DNA of 64,000 bases. Source: CAZQRW01 sp964596115 (GTDB lineage: Bacteria > Hydrothermota > UBA3072 > B12-G15). The stretch is taken from assembly GCA_964596115.1 (NCBI GenBank), contig CAZQRW010000003.1, positions 10,486-74,485 on the forward strand. The letters are read 5' to 3'. This document shows, piece after piece, positions 25,394 to 34,271 of this stretch. The position numbers and the translations under genes are program-made. Position 1 is the first letter of the stretch. Every line of letters begins with the position of its first letter. The notes beneath the pieces are model-generated. The model saw only the letters and a program-made list of their open reading frames with translations, did not search any database and was not told where the DNA came from.

Positions 25394-25838
25394 ACTTCAC
25401 AGAGACCTCGATTTCTTTTGGTTTAGATTTCTCAGATTTAGGAAGATTTATTTTAAGGACACCATGTTCATAAGAAGCTTTAATTTTGTTCTCGTCAACT
25501 TCTACAGGGAGTGTTATTACTCTTTGAAATTTACCATAGGAGCGTTCAATTCTGTGGTAAGTTTCATCTTTTTCCTCTTTTTCTAACTTCCTTTCACCGC
25601 TTATAGATAGCTGGTCTCCGTGGATGGTAACCTTGACATCTTCCTTTTTCATACCGGGCAATTCTGCAGTAACAACAATGTTGTCTCTGGTTTCCTTTAT
25701 GTCCACAGCTGGAAACCAAATTTCCTCACCTTTTTCGGGTAGAATTCCAAGATACTCCTTGAATATTCTGTCAAAGTCATCCTTAAGGGATATTAAATCT
25801 CTGAATGGATCCCATTTAGCAATATCTCTTTTAGCCAT
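25392..25838 (-). CDS. Small heat shock protein, Hsp20 family
   Basis: A 148-residue ATP-independent chaperone that holds unfolding proteins. The alpha-crystallin domain spans about residues 40-140: WFPAVDIKETRDNIVVTAELPGM, then the A-x-x-x-G-V-L signature as YEHGVLKINLPK (I/V-x-I tail absent, ending EIEVSVK). The N-terminal FRDLISLKDDFDRIFKEYLG is typical. ATG 25838 follows a perfect GGAGGTGAT site. A TTGACA-N16-TATTAT promoter lies 50 bp upstream with a leader of about 43 nt. I see no clear CIRCE element. Confidence 0.93.
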   Translation of the reverse strand: MAKRDIAKWDPFRDLISLKDDFDRIFKEYLGILPEKGEEIWFPAVDIKETRDNIVVTAELPGMKKEDVKVTIHGDQLSISGERKLEKEEKDETYHRIERSYGKFQRVITLPVEVDENKIKASYEHGVLKINLPKSEKSKPKEIEVSVK

Positions 25839-25887
25839 ATTATCACCTCCTTTTATCTATAATTATCTTTACACGATTTCCATAATA

Positions 25888-25915
25888 ATAATAATTAAAA
25901 ATTATCTTTTGTCAA
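25888..25915 (-). promoter_or_regulatory. Promoter of hsp20
   Basis: Minus strand TTGACA (25910-25915), 16-nt spacer, TATTAT (25888-25893); predicted start near 25881, giving a leader of about 43 nt with GGAGGTGAT before the ATG. Confidence 0.6.
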
Positions 25916-25947
25916 GGGTTAACAATTATTTTTTTTAAAAAATTCTA

Positions 25948-25975
25948 TTGACAAACCTGAAGAAGTATGTTAAAA
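25948..25975 (+). promoter_or_regulatory. Possible leaderless-type promoter of the PtsN-like gene
   Basis: TTGACA (25948-25953), 16-nt spacer, TTAAAA (25970-25975, a weak -10), then 6 nt to ATG 25982. It has the same geometry as the clearer cases, but the AAAAGGAGAT before the ATG could also act as a ribosome site. Confidence 0.4.
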
Positions 25976-25981
25976 GGAGAT

Positions 25982-26446
25982 ATGAAGTTTAGAGAGATTT
26001 TTAAATCTATAAAAGTTATCTTGGATCTTGAAGCAAAAGATAAAACAGAAGCGATTAAAAAGATAGTTGGATATCTTCCTATAAACAGTGATGAAAAAAA
26101 GGAAATATTATTTAGTGCCATAATAAGCAGAGAAAAATTAGGTTCTACAGGGATTGGGCACGGTATTGCTGTTCCTCATGCCAGAAGCCTTATTCCCAGA
26201 GATCTTTGTGTTGTTGTTGCAAGATTGAAAAACCCAATTGATTTTGAATCTCTTGACAATAAACCTGTTAGGTTGATTTTTCTTGTAGTTGCTCCCCCTA
26301 TTGATTTCAAGAATAGATATTTAATAACCCTTGGCAAGATTGCAGAGATATCAAGAAAGATTGCAAACGATAAGAGGATATTTAATATTGAAAAAGAAGA
26401 AGAGTTTTTGAGAGAACTCGAACGGCTTTTAGATAAATCAAAATGA
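25982..26446 (+). CDS. PTS EIIA type-2 domain protein (PtsN-like)
   Basis: A 154-residue stand-alone EIIA of the fructose/nitrogen-PTS type. The phosphorylated His is H66 in GIGHGIAVPHARS, the family signature. It also has LDLEAKDKTEAIKKI at the start and VRLIFLVVAPP later. No permease, EI or HPr gene is nearby, so a regulatory role (as for PtsN) is more likely than sugar transport. I start at ATG 25982 because the family begins there; ATG 25967 is in frame but lies within the predicted promoter spacer. It overlaps the zinc-ribbon gene by 4 nt. Confidence 0.82.
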   Translation: MKFREIFKSIKVILDLEAKDKTEAIKKIVGYLPINSDEKKEILFSAIISREKLGSTGIGHGIAVPHARSLIPRDLCVVVARLKNPIDFESLDNKPVRLIFLVVAPPIDFKNRYLITLGKIAEISRKIANDKRIFNIEKEEEFLRELERLLDKSK

Positions 26447-26778
26447 ATTCTCAATTAGTTTATCTAATATCTCTACAGGAGATTGATATGCTTATTAAGG
26501 ATAAGAAAAGGGAGGAAAAAGCAGGTTATAAAATGGAGGACATTGAGGAATTTAACAAAGCAAGGGAAAGTATACTCTCTCATATTGAACCACATCTCCT
26601 CAGAAAATACCAGCGATTAAAGGAACGATATGGTAATGCAGTAGTCCCAGTAGTTGCAGGCATATGTCAGGGTTGTTTTATGCTTCTTCCTACCTCTCTC
26701 GTTTCTCAGAAGGGTAAAAACGAACGTATACATACTTGCCCAAATTGTGGAAGAATCCTTTTTTGGGCAGACGAATAG
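26443..26778 (+). CDS. Short C4-type zinc ribbon protein
   Basis: A 111-residue protein with a C-terminal C4 zinc ribbon: CQGC and, 18-20 residues later, CPNC (GICQGCFMLLP..HTCPNCGRILFW). This is the ribbon of a widespread family that usually has a ~150-residue N-terminal coiled coil (about 240 residues in total). Here only a short charged helix precedes it, so the coiled coil is mostly missing; no upstream remnant is seen because the PtsN-like gene overlaps by 4 nt. Function of the family is uncertain. It converges with the GHL10 gene with a single nucleotide between the stop codons. Confidence 0.7.
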   Translation: MNSQLVYLISLQEIDMLIKDKKREEKAGYKMEDIEEFNKARESILSHIEPHLLRKYQRLKERYGNAVVPVVAGICQGCFMLLPTSLVSQKGKNERIHTCPNCGRILFWADE

Positions 26779-26779
26779 T

Positions 26780-27769
26780 CTAATTTAAAGAGTTAGCAGA
26801 AAATACAAAATAAGAATGATATCCATTTCTTTTTAAGATATTTATCTCTTTTTTAATATTAGTTTGGTTGCATATGAAAGCTCCTAATGATGGATAGGCC
26901 TTTTTAGGGAGTTTTTTTATTTGCCTGTAGAAATTATTGGTGTCGTTTGTGTAAATCATTGGAATAACAAAATCCACGATACCTTTCGATAACCATGTTT
27001 CCCAATCTTGATAATAAAATCTTTTTGCAATTTTACTATCCGACATAACACAGACACCGCAAGGTAATGAGATATCAGAAATTAGTTTTTGTAGGAATGC
27101 TGTAATTTGCGAAGTTCTGTCCTGCGAGAAAATTAATTTTATGTTCCCATTGAGTATGAAAGTCAGAGGATCTTTGGGGGTAATATAGTATTTCTTGAAG
27201 AAGCTTTCAACTGCAGGATTTTCATAACCGAAGATTGAGGATGGGTACCTTAAATAATCAAATATTATACCGTCTATGGGATAATTATTAATCAATGTAA
27301 ACAAATATTTATGTAGCATTTTTTCATAATCCATTGCGTAAGGAGAAATGAAGTATCCTGGCAAACCTCTTTTTTTTAATTCAATAATACTCATATCTAT
27401 GTTTTTTTCCCCATATTTGTCAACTATAAACCACTCAGGATGGCTAAAAACAAGATGGTGAGCCTTATGTGGGAATGGTGCTTGAGACCACGAGTAAAAT
27501 ACATTTATCCAGGAGAAGACTTTTATATTGTTCTTATGAGCACTTTCAATTAATATTTTCAGTATATCCTTGTTAGTTTTCAATTCTTCAAATCTCGGGA
27601 AAAATTTATTTTTGAATATAGATTCCCCCCTGGCAAATGTCTGTATAGCTATTGTATTCAGGTGATTTTTTTTGCATTTTTCAATAATAGTTTGTACTTC
27701 CTGATCTTTTACCAGTTCCCATCTAATTACAAAAAGACCTTTAATAGAAAGGAATAAGAGAAAGAGCAT
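26780..27769 (-). CDS. Glycosyl hydrolase-like 10 (GHL10/DUF187-type) protein
   Basis: A 329-residue protein with an N-terminal hydrophobic segment (LFLLFLSIKGLFV) that may be a signal or anchor. It looks like the TIM-barrel GHL10 family (YngK-like): AHKNNIKVFSWINVFYSW, HPEWFIVDKYGE, and the barrel motif PIDGIIFDYLRYP holding the presumed catalytic Asp. FVIPMIYTND near the end is also characteristic. Members are thought to act on surface polysaccharide or peptidoglycan, but the substrate is unknown. It is the third gene of the minus-strand operon after the nucleotide-sugar dehydrogenase and epimerase and overlaps the epimerase stop by 1 nt, fitting a role in surface glycans. Confidence 0.75.
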   Translation of the reverse strand: MLFLLFLSIKGLFVIRWELVKDQEVQTIIEKCKKNHLNTIAIQTFARGESIFKNKFFPRFEELKTNKDILKILIESAHKNNIKVFSWINVFYSWSQAPFPHKAHHLVFSHPEWFIVDKYGEKNIDMSIIELKKRGLPGYFISPYAMDYEKMLHKYLFTLINNYPIDGIIFDYLRYPSSIFGYENPAVESFFKKYYITPKDPLTFILNGNIKLIFSQDRTSQITAFLQKLISDISLPCGVCVMSDSKIAKRFYYQDWETWLSKGIVDFVIPMIYTNDTNNFYRQIKKLPKKAYPSLGAFICNQTNIKKEINILKRNGYHSYFVFSANSLN

Positions 27770-28683
27770 TATAGATGGTTTCTAAACCAATCATACGTTC
27801 GTTTTAAACCTTCCTCAAGGGTAAATTGAGTAGACCATCCAAGTTTTTCTTTTGCCTTGGAGACATTTAGTGATATCCTATCAACCTCTCCTTCTCTCTT
27901 TGGCTTGTACACAGGTTTTGTATCCTTATGGGCTATTTTTTGAAGAAGGTTTAGAAGTTCTTCTACGCTTGTTTCTATCCCTGAGCTTATGTTGAATGTA
28001 TCTCTGTGACCTTTATGAATAGAAAGAATATTAGCAGAAACAACATCTTCTACGAATACGTAGTCTCTTTTCATTTTTCCAAAACCGTAAAGAATTGGTT
28101 TTGCATCTTCAATTAAAGCCTTTGAAAATATAGCAACTACACCTGCTTCTCCATAAGGATCTTGCCTTGGACCATAGACATTTCCATATCTCAGTATAGT
28201 GTAATTCAAATCCTCCCAGAAGCCAAAAATACGCAAATAATGCTCTGCAGATAATTTCGAGACGCCATACGCAGACATTGGCTCAGGGATCATTTTTTCA
28301 TCTGCAAACACTTTATCGCCATATATGGCCCCACCTGTGGATGAAAATATAAATTTTTTCACCCCTGCTTTGATGGAGGCTTTTATGATGTTAATCGTTC
28401 CACCAATATTAACAGATTGATCAAATAGTGGATCCTTCAGGGATTTCCTTACATCTATTTGTGCAGCAAGATGGAAAACAAGGTCAGGTTTAAAGGATAA
28501 AAAAATGTGGTCAATTGTTCTATCCCGAATATCCAGTTTCAGAAATCGTGCCTTTGTATTAAGGTTATTTTTTTTACCTGTTGATAAGTCATCTATAATT
28601 AAAACTTGATTCTTTTCTTTGAGTAGCCTATCAACAAGATGAGAGCCAATAAATCCAGCGCCTCCAGTAACAATTGCCTTCAT
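27769..28683 (-). CDS. NAD-dependent nucleotide-sugar epimerase (UDP-glucose 4-epimerase-like)
   Basis: A 304-residue extended short-chain dehydrogenase. The NAD-binding GGAGFIGSHLVDRLL is at the start, DLSTGKKNNL follows, and the catalytic Ser-Tyr-Lys set is seen as STGGAIYG and AYGVSKLSAE. RYGNVYGPRQDP and FNISSGIETSV are typical of GalE-like 4-epimerases of the archaeal/thermophile type. The exact sugar cannot be decided; with the upstream UDP-N-acetylhexosamine dehydrogenase it would make an acidic sugar for a surface polysaccharide (inference). It abuts both neighbours. Confidence 0.83.
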   Translation of the reverse strand: MKAIVTGGAGFIGSHLVDRLLKEKNQVLIIDDLSTGKKNNLNTKARFLKLDIRDRTIDHIFLSFKPDLVFHLAAQIDVRKSLKDPLFDQSVNIGGTINIIKASIKAGVKKFIFSSTGGAIYGDKVFADEKMIPEPMSAYGVSKLSAEHYLRIFGFWEDLNYTILRYGNVYGPRQDPYGEAGVVAIFSKALIEDAKPILYGFGKMKRDYVFVEDVVSANILSIHKGHRDTFNISSGIETSVEELLNLLQKIAHKDTKPVYKPKREGEVDRISLNVSKAKEKLGWSTQFTLEEGLKRTYDWFRNHL

Positions 28684-29987
28684 TATCTTAAGCCAAGTTT
28701 ATAAATTTTGTTTGAATTTATGCCTTTTGTGGCATTGCGGGTATCAAGAATTATTGTTGAGTGTTTTACAATAAAATTAAAATCATAAAAATCATGTGCA
28801 TCGATAATTACAAGGGCATTTGCACTTTTTAAAGTTTTTTCAGTTATTTCTGTAGATTTATAGGTTTTGTTATTTATAGTAATCTGTGGAACGAAAGGAT
28901 CATTATATAAGATTTTTCCTGCTCGAGGGGAGAGCAGTTTTATTATTCTAATCGCAGCAGAATTTCTCGTATCTTTTATATTTTCTTTAAATGCAACGCC
29001 AAGAATAAATATAGTAGATCCCTTCAGCATAATATTATTTTGATTCAGGATATATTGAAGTTTATCTACAACATAGTATGGCATATTTTCGTTTACTCTT
29101 GCAGATAATTCAATAAAAGAAGTATGAAAATCATACTCTCTTGCTTTCCAGGAGAGATAATATGGATCAATTGGTATACAATGTCCGCCAAGGCCAGGGC
29201 CTGGGTAAAAGGGCATATACCCAAATGGTTTGGTTTTCGCAGCTTCAATAACTTCCCATATATCGATATTGCCCATTCTTTCACATAAGAGTGCAAGCTC
29301 GTTCACAAGTGCTATATTTACATTCCTGAATATATTCTCGAGTAATTTTGTCATTTCTGCAACCCTCGGTGAGGATACAATGTGAACCTTATCAACTATT
29401 TTTTTATAGAGTAGGGCAGTTAGCCTTGTGCATTCAGGAGTGACACCACCAACTACAACGGGAATCTCGTGAGGCCTAAATTTTTTGTTTCCTGGATCTA
29501 CTCTTTCTGGAGCAAAAGAGAGAAAAAAATCTTTGCCGACACTTAGACCGCTTTTTTCAAGTATGGGGAGCACCTCTTTTTCTGTGGTTTCTGGATATGT
29601 GGTACTTTTTAAAATAATGAGTTGGTCTTTTCTAAGGTATTTTGAAATTTCTTCTGCTGCTGCCATTACGAATCTGAGATCCGGATCCTTTGTTGCAGTA
29701 AACGGTGTAGGAACACAGATATTTATGACGTCACAATCAGAAATCATTTTGTAATCATTGTAAAAAGTAAATTGGCCATTCTTTACATAAGGTTTAATAT
29801 CTTCATTTGTAACATCATCTATGTATGAAATCCCCTTTTTTAACATATGGAGTTTTTCGTTAGAAAGGTCTATACCAATCACCTTATAGTTCTTTTGTAG
29901 AAAAGAAAAGGCCAATGGTATACCTACATAACCTAGACCCACTATTCCAATTACTGCAGTTTTTTCATTTATTTTTTTGTCAAGCAT
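28683..29987 (-). CDS. UDP-N-acetylglucosamine 6-dehydrogenase-like (WbpA/TviB family)
   Basis: A 434-residue nucleotide-sugar dehydrogenase making a uronic acid with two NAD+. Landmarks are GIVGLGYVGIPLAF (14-27), STTYPETTEKEVLP, FAPERVDPGN, and the catalytic Cys in GPGLGGHCIPIDPYYLSW. VVVGGVTPECTRL is typical of the WbpA/TviB branch rather than UDP-glucose dehydrogenase. I place the start at ATG 29987, not the in-frame ATG 30011, because a consensus promoter has its -10 box at 29994-29999, so the mRNA would begin at 29987. It heads the epimerase/GHL10 operon. Confidence 0.85.
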   Translation of the reverse strand: MLDKKINEKTAVIGIVGLGYVGIPLAFSFLQKNYKVIGIDLSNEKLHMLKKGISYIDDVTNEDIKPYVKNGQFTFYNDYKMISDCDVINICVPTPFTATKDPDLRFVMAAAEEISKYLRKDQLIILKSTTYPETTEKEVLPILEKSGLSVGKDFFLSFAPERVDPGNKKFRPHEIPVVVGGVTPECTRLTALLYKKIVDKVHIVSSPRVAEMTKLLENIFRNVNIALVNELALLCERMGNIDIWEVIEAAKTKPFGYMPFYPGPGLGGHCIPIDPYYLSWKAREYDFHTSFIELSARVNENMPYYVVDKLQYILNQNNIMLKGSTIFILGVAFKENIKDTRNSAAIRIIKLLSPRAGKILYNDPFVPQITINNKTYKSTEITEKTLKSANALVIIDAHDFYDFNFIVKHSTIILDTRNATKGINSNKIYKLGLR

Positions 29988-29993
29988 AATGAG

Positions 29994-30021
29994 ATTATAT
30001 GATTCAGGCATATTTTGTCAA
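29994..30021 (-). promoter_or_regulatory. Consensus, leaderless-type promoter of the nucleotide-sugar operon
   Basis: Minus strand TTGACA (30016-30021), 16-nt spacer, perfect TATAAT (29994-29999), CTCATT, then ATG 29987. It decides the start codon: the upstream ATG 30011 lies inside the spacer. Confidence 0.75.
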
Positions 30022-30158
30022 GTGAGAAACAAGTTTTGAATCGCCGATTTATCATTCGGGAGATTTTTCTTAATATTAAGTTGCCATCTGATTGCTTTAT
30101 AAGATATCATAGTCTTTATGAATGGGCATATAGTAGTAACTAGGGTAATAAAAATTTA

Positions 30159-30186
30159 TTGACATGATTTATAAGTAGTATATAAT
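30159..30186 (+). promoter_or_regulatory. Consensus promoter of tatA
   Basis: Perfect TTGACA (30159-30164), 16-nt spacer, perfect TATAAT (30181-30186). An AAGGAGAG ribosome site and ATG 30206 follow, so this one makes a leadered transcript. Confidence 0.8.
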
Positions 30187-30205
30187 TAAAAAAAAGGAGA
30201 GAAAT

Positions 30206-30430
30206 ATGTTTGGAACAATTGGATGGCCAGAGATTATTTTAATTCTGGTAGTTATTCTTCTTATTTTTGGTGCTAGAAAATTACCAGAGGCAGGTAAAGC
30301 ACTTGGAAAGGGAATTAGGGAATTTAAAAAAGCCTTAAAGGGCATAGAAGAGGATATTGAGGAACCTGGAGAAGAAAAGGAAGAGAACAAATCAGACGAA
30401 ACACAGAAAAAGAAGGGGAAAAGAAAATGA
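30206..30430 (+). CDS. tatA: Twin-arginine translocase subunit TatA/TatE
   Basis: A 74-residue Tat component. It opens MFGTIGWPEIILILVVILLIFGARKLPEAGKALGKGI: a short membrane helix, the F-G-A-R-K-L-P hinge, and an amphipathic helix, followed by a charged tail rich in E and K. This is the standard TatA layout. No tatC lies in the window, so the rest of the translocase is elsewhere. Its stop overlaps the next gene's start by 4 nt (ATGA), and that gene encodes a protein with a twin-arginine signal, implying a dedicated pairing. Confidence 0.93.
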   Translation: MFGTIGWPEIILILVVILLIFGARKLPEAGKALGKGIREFKKALKGIEEDIEEPGEEKEENKSDETQKKKGKRK

Positions 30431-31284
30431 GAATATCAAGGAGGAATTTTTTAAAGATTGCTGGAATGAGCATTTTTTTTGGTGGGGGTATAACGCAGCT
30501 TTTTGGGGGTGAGTATGAACATTCGAGAAAATATCATTTCTGGAAAAACGGCAAATTTTCTCAGAAAACTGTTGACTCTTCTGAGGCGAACAATGGAATA
30601 ATAAGGGCTAAAATAGATGGAAGGTGGAGAGAGTATAGTATTAGAGCACTGCCAGAAAAATTTATGAAATGGAATGTTGCAAAAAGACTTGAGACACTGA
30701 ATAAAATGATGAAAGGTGAAGAACCTTCACTTGCTGGGCCTCATTCTGGTATGATCGCTTCTTATGGTGTTAAAAGGAGGGATTCAAAGTTTTCTCTGAA
30801 TAACGCTGTCAAAGGAATAGGATTTGTTCCTAAAGAGGATTTAATTAAGGAAAAAATAAAATATATGAGGAATACTTTTTCAGATTCTCCTATGAAAAAG
30901 ATGGAATTTATAAAGAGCCTATACAGAAACCCCGAACAATTAAATGATAAGCTTCAAGTGTCTCTAGAATTATATACGACCCCAGATTTTGAGACACATT
31001 CTTTTTTGAATCTGATGGCGAACCCAATAGCCACAATTGTTTTTCTAGATTTCCCCAGCTTTGAAATAAGAACTATCGCTAGGGTAATTCATCCTGAAGA
31101 CAATACACCAGGAACATACGAAAAAGACTGCATTAAATACACAAATATGATCCATAGTTACTTTCATGGTGAGTTCAAAAGACAATTTATTGGACTTATC
31201 TTTTATATTATTGAGGTTTTTGATAATACGCCTGGTGAAAAGGATGCACTTGGCCAGAGGATAGTCCCACCGATTCTAAAATAA
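30427..31284 (+). CDS. Tat-exported protein of unknown function
   Basis: A 285-residue protein whose N-terminus is a twin-arginine signal: SRRNFLKIAGMSIFFGGGI (RR at residues 5-6, consensus F and L at +2/+3). The rest I do not recognise. It has few cysteines, no repeated motif and no obvious metal or cofactor site, except a cluster of H, D and E in the last third (THSFLNLMANP, VIHPEDNTPGTYEKD, NMIHSYFHGEF). The segment WREYSIRALPEKFMKWN follows the linker. It is translationally coupled to tatA. Tat export suggests folding or cofactor insertion in the cytoplasm, perhaps a metalloprotein, but this is inference. It converges with the HD-GYP gene across 60 bp. Confidence 0.7.
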   Translation: MRISRRNFLKIAGMSIFFGGGITQLFGGEYEHSRKYHFWKNGKFSQKTVDSSEANNGIIRAKIDGRWREYSIRALPEKFMKWNVAKRLETLNKMMKGEEPSLAGPHSGMIASYGVKRRDSKFSLNNAVKGIGFVPKEDLIKEKIKYMRNTFSDSPMKKMEFIKSLYRNPEQLNDKLQVSLELYTTPDFETHSFLNLMANPIATIVFLDFPSFEIRTIARVIHPEDNTPGTYEKDCIKYTNMIHSYFHGEFKRQFIGLIFYIIEVFDNTPGEKDALGQRIVPPILK

Positions 31285-31344
31285 TTATGGATTTATAGTA
31301 AAATCATTTTGTAAGATAGAGAGATATAAATATGAGATGTATTT

Positions 31345-32979
31345 TTAAAATATAGTTTTTAATTTATCCTGTTCTCCAATAATTTCTTTTATCCTATCTT
31401 GTTTCACTTCGATCACATCGAGAAATGCTTCTACGATATTTGGATCAAAGTGGGTGCCAGCATCTTTCTTCAATCTTCTAACTGCTTCGGTAAGTGACAA
31501 TCTTTTTCTGTAAGGCCTGTCGGTTGTCATTGCGTCAAATGCATCTGCGACAGTTATTATCTTTGAAATAATAGGGATCTTTCTTCCTTTTAAACCAGCA
31601 GGATATCCTGAACCATCGTATTTTTCATGATGGTGAAGTATTCCTTGAATAACCAGTGGTTTATTCAATGGTTCCATAATTTTTGCTCCCCTTACAGGAT
31701 GTTGTTTTATGACAGCGTACTCTTTTTTCGATAATTTCCCTGGTTTTAGTAGAATACTGTCAGGTATTCCTATTTTTCCTACGTCATGTAATAATGCAGC
31801 TAATTCAAGCGCATTTCTTTCATCAGGTGAAAGTTTTAGCGTCTTAGCAATAAGTGTTGAATATGAAGTTACCCTTGCCGTATGACCTTTTGTATAGGGA
31901 TCTTTTGCTTCGATAGCATTCACTATCAATCTAATTGTATTCCTAAATAGTATTTCGAGTTCTTTATAAAGGCTGGCATTTTCTATTGCAACGGATGCCT
32001 GCTTTGCTATTGCCTCGAAAAGCGTAATGTCTTCCTCGCTGAAGTGCTCGCCTCCTCTTTTGTTAAGGACTTCTGAAACACCAACAATTCTATTTTTTCT
32101 TCTTAGGGGGACAGCAATAATTGATTTTGTAATGAACTTTGTCTTTTTATCCACGCCAGAGTAGAATCGAGGATCCTTTGAAACATCAGGAACATAAAGG
32201 GTCTCACCATGTGCAGCAACCCAGCCAGCAACCCCTTTTCCCCAGGGCACTCTTATTTCTCTTAATGACTCTTTTTTTTCTCCTGTAGCCGCAATGAAAT
32301 AGAGGTCTTTTTTCTCTTCATCTATTAAAAAAATAGAACTTGCCTCGGCATTGAGGGTTTCTCTTGCAATTTCCATTATCTTTTCGAGGAGTGTCTGTAA
32401 GTCGAGCATTCCACCAAATTGGAGGGATATGTCGATGAGAGCTTTAAGCTTATCTAACTCTCTTTGGTTGATATCATATAATCTCATTCGTTCTATTTCA
32501 AAACCAAATACAGGAATTACACTCTTTATAATTTCTATGTCATCTTCGTTGAACCCATCCTTTTTATTCATTAATTCAATGACCCCTACAAGCCTGCCAT
32601 CGATTATAATTGGAGCAGCAACAAGATTTATTGGATGGTAGTTTTCATCCTTTATCAATTCTAACCATCTCTTATCATTTTTAATATCATTCGAGACAAC
32701 TATACTTCTTTTTTTTGCGGCAATTCCAGAGAGCCCCATACCTATTTTTATTTCTTTGCCAACAATATTCTTTGGTCCTCTATAATTAGCAAAGAAAAAG
32801 AGCTTCTGATCTCTTTTAAGAAGGAGACTTCCTTCTCCTGCACTAATACCTTCAACGATTGTTTTTAAAAAGTTTGTAGCGACATTCTTCATATCAAAAG
32901 AAGTTGTCATTCCAGAAAGGAGATTTTCAATAATCTGAGTTTTTCTTATTGTCTTATGATCCAATTCTTTTGAGCTCAT
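31345..32979 (-). CDS. GAF-GAF-HD-GYP domain protein (c-di-GMP phosphodiesterase type)
   Basis: A 544-residue cytoplasmic signalling protein with two GAF domains (about residues 25-165 and 190-335) and a C-terminal HD-GYP domain (350-530). The catalytic HD is in LAALLHDVGKIGIPD and the GYP-type motif in HHHEKYDGSGYPAGLKG, both intact, with GHTARV and DAFDAMTTDRPYR also present. HD-GYP enzymes hydrolyse cyclic di-GMP (some act on cGAMP); the GAF domains would sense a ligand or redox state. It overlaps the upstream DUF362 gene by 26 nt, so a redox link is possible. c-di-GMP turnover fits a cell that also has PilT and MglA. Confidence 0.9.
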   Translation of the reverse strand: MSSKELDHKTIRKTQIIENLLSGMTTSFDMKNVATNFLKTIVEGISAGEGSLLLKRDQKLFFFANYRGPKNIVGKEIKIGMGLSGIAAKKRSIVVSNDIKNDKRWLELIKDENYHPINLVAAPIIIDGRLVGVIELMNKKDGFNEDDIEIIKSVIPVFGFEIERMRLYDINQRELDKLKALIDISLQFGGMLDLQTLLEKIMEIARETLNAEASSIFLIDEEKKDLYFIAATGEKKESLREIRVPWGKGVAGWVAAHGETLYVPDVSKDPRFYSGVDKKTKFITKSIIAVPLRRKNRIVGVSEVLNKRGGEHFSEEDITLFEAIAKQASVAIENASLYKELEILFRNTIRLIVNAIEAKDPYTKGHTARVTSYSTLIAKTLKLSPDERNALELAALLHDVGKIGIPDSILLKPGKLSKKEYAVIKQHPVRGAKIMEPLNKPLVIQGILHHHEKYDGSGYPAGLKGRKIPIISKIITVADAFDAMTTDRPYRKRLSLTEAVRRLKKDAGTHFDPNIVEAFLDVIEVKQDRIKEIIGEQDKLKTIF

Positions 32980-34033
32980 ATTGTCTTTTTCCTAATCCAA
33001 TTTTTTCTGCATAGTCAAGTTGATACTCAGGGAAAGTTCCTCTATTAACTACTTCGAATTTATCAACTTTTTCTTGAGAATAGTCGTAATTCTGGGTCCA
33101 ATTCGAACCCTTTACAAGATCAAAGGACGCCTGATCAATTGCAACAGGATCATTAGAGAGTAGTATTCCTATATCAGGAACAATGGGGGCATCGCTAAAT
33201 GGGTAACAATCGCATTGGGGAGAAATATTTGTGAGAAAGTTTATGTAAATTGCCTGCTTGGAAAACACAACTCCATAGGCATACTCGACCATTTTTTCAA
33301 CCAGACTTCTTATAGGTGCATCCCATTTTATCTTTATTGCATTGAAAGGACAGATTCCTATACATTCACCACATCCAATGCATTTTTTTTTATCTATGAC
33401 CGCAATTCTATTAACCATACTTATTGCATCAACAGGACAGAATATCTCACATTTTTTACATCCTGTGCAATATTCTTCTTTTATGATGGGAATTGCATTT
33501 GAATGCATTGAGAGTTTGCCCTCTTTTATAGCACATCCCATTCCAAGATTCTTTATTGCCCCTCCAAAACCTGTTTGTTCGTGTCCTTTAAAGTGAGTAA
33601 CTACAACAATTTTATCAGAATTTCTTATGGCTTCTGCGATTTTAACAGTACTATAATGTTTTTTGTTTATCTTGACAGGAACATAGGAAGTTCCAAACAT
33701 TCCGTCAGCGATGATGATGGGGGCGAAATTAAATCCATTCCAGCTGGCGGTATTTAGATAATCAACAGCCGTAGATCTTGAGCCTTTATACAAAGTTGTC
33801 GTATCTGTAAGGAAGGGTTTTGTGCCTAAGGAGATAAGGAATTCGTAAATTTGTTTAACAAATATTGGCCTTACAAAGCTAGTATTATTTTTTTCACCCA
33901 TATGAAGTTTAATAGCAATAATATCACCCTTCTCGAAGATTTTGTAGAATGTACTTCTTTGTAATACTTCAATTATTCTTTTGAGTAAACTTTTTCTTGT
34001 CTTTAGAGGGATAAAGTAAACTTTTTTATTCAT
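32954..34033 (-). CDS. DUF362 protein with two 4Fe-4S clusters
   Basis: A 359-residue protein with an N-terminal DUF362 domain (IAIKLHMGEKNNTSFVRP, FLTDTTTLYKGSR, VVTHFKGHEQTGFGGAIKNLGMGC) and a bacterial ferredoxin-type insert with CTGCKKCEIFCPVDAI and CIGCGECIGICPFNAI, giving two CxxCxxCxxxC clusters. The protein is common in anaerobes and is sometimes named a DUF362 ferredoxin, with unknown electron partners. It overlaps the upstream small protein by 8 nt and the downstream HD-GYP gene by 26 nt. Soluble and cytoplasmic, since no signal is visible. Confidence 0.85.
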   Translation of the reverse strand: MNKKVYFIPLKTRKSLLKRIIEVLQRSTFYKIFEKGDIIAIKLHMGEKNNTSFVRPIFVKQIYEFLISLGTKPFLTDTTTLYKGSRSTAVDYLNTASWNGFNFAPIIIADGMFGTSYVPVKINKKHYSTVKIAEAIRNSDKIVVVTHFKGHEQTGFGGAIKNLGMGCAIKEGKLSMHSNAIPIIKEEYCTGCKKCEIFCPVDAISMVNRIAVIDKKKCIGCGECIGICPFNAIKIKWDAPIRSLVEKMVEYAYGVVFSKQAIYINFLTNISPQCDCYPFSDAPIVPDIGILLSNDPVAIDQASFDLVKGSNWTQNYDYSQEKVDKFEVVNRGTFPEYQLDYAEKIGLGKRQYELKRIGS

Positions 34034-34271
34034 TCTCTATAAAATCTCTTATTCGTGGTTCAACGTAGATATTCTCATTTATCAATGTTTTTAGTATTTC
34101 TTTGAGAATTCTTAGTCTATAGGGCTCAGGGATTTTGTTACTTATAATAATATATTTTTTGTTGTATAGCCTACAGTATCCTCCCGGGGATAGAATCCTA
34201 TCCATAAAGACATTAATTCCTAATCCCTTTATTATTTCAATCAAATAATCAGAGTTGATCTTTTCTTTCAT
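34026..34271 (-). CDS. Small conserved-looking protein of unknown function
   Basis: An 81-residue protein between phosphomannomutase and DUF362, overlapping the former by 23 nt and the latter by 8 nt, which argues that it is really translated. The sequence has the pattern GGYCRLYNKKYIIISNKIPEP followed by a helix YRLRILKEILKTL. A short strand-turn-strand plus helix of this kind occurs in small uncharacterised proteins of several phyla. No catalytic motif or membrane segment is seen. I do not assign a function. Confidence 0.6.
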   Translation of the reverse strand: MKEKINSDYLIEIIKGLGINVFMDRILSPGGYCRLYNKKYIIISNKIPEPYRLRILKEILKTLINENIYVEPRIRDFIENE

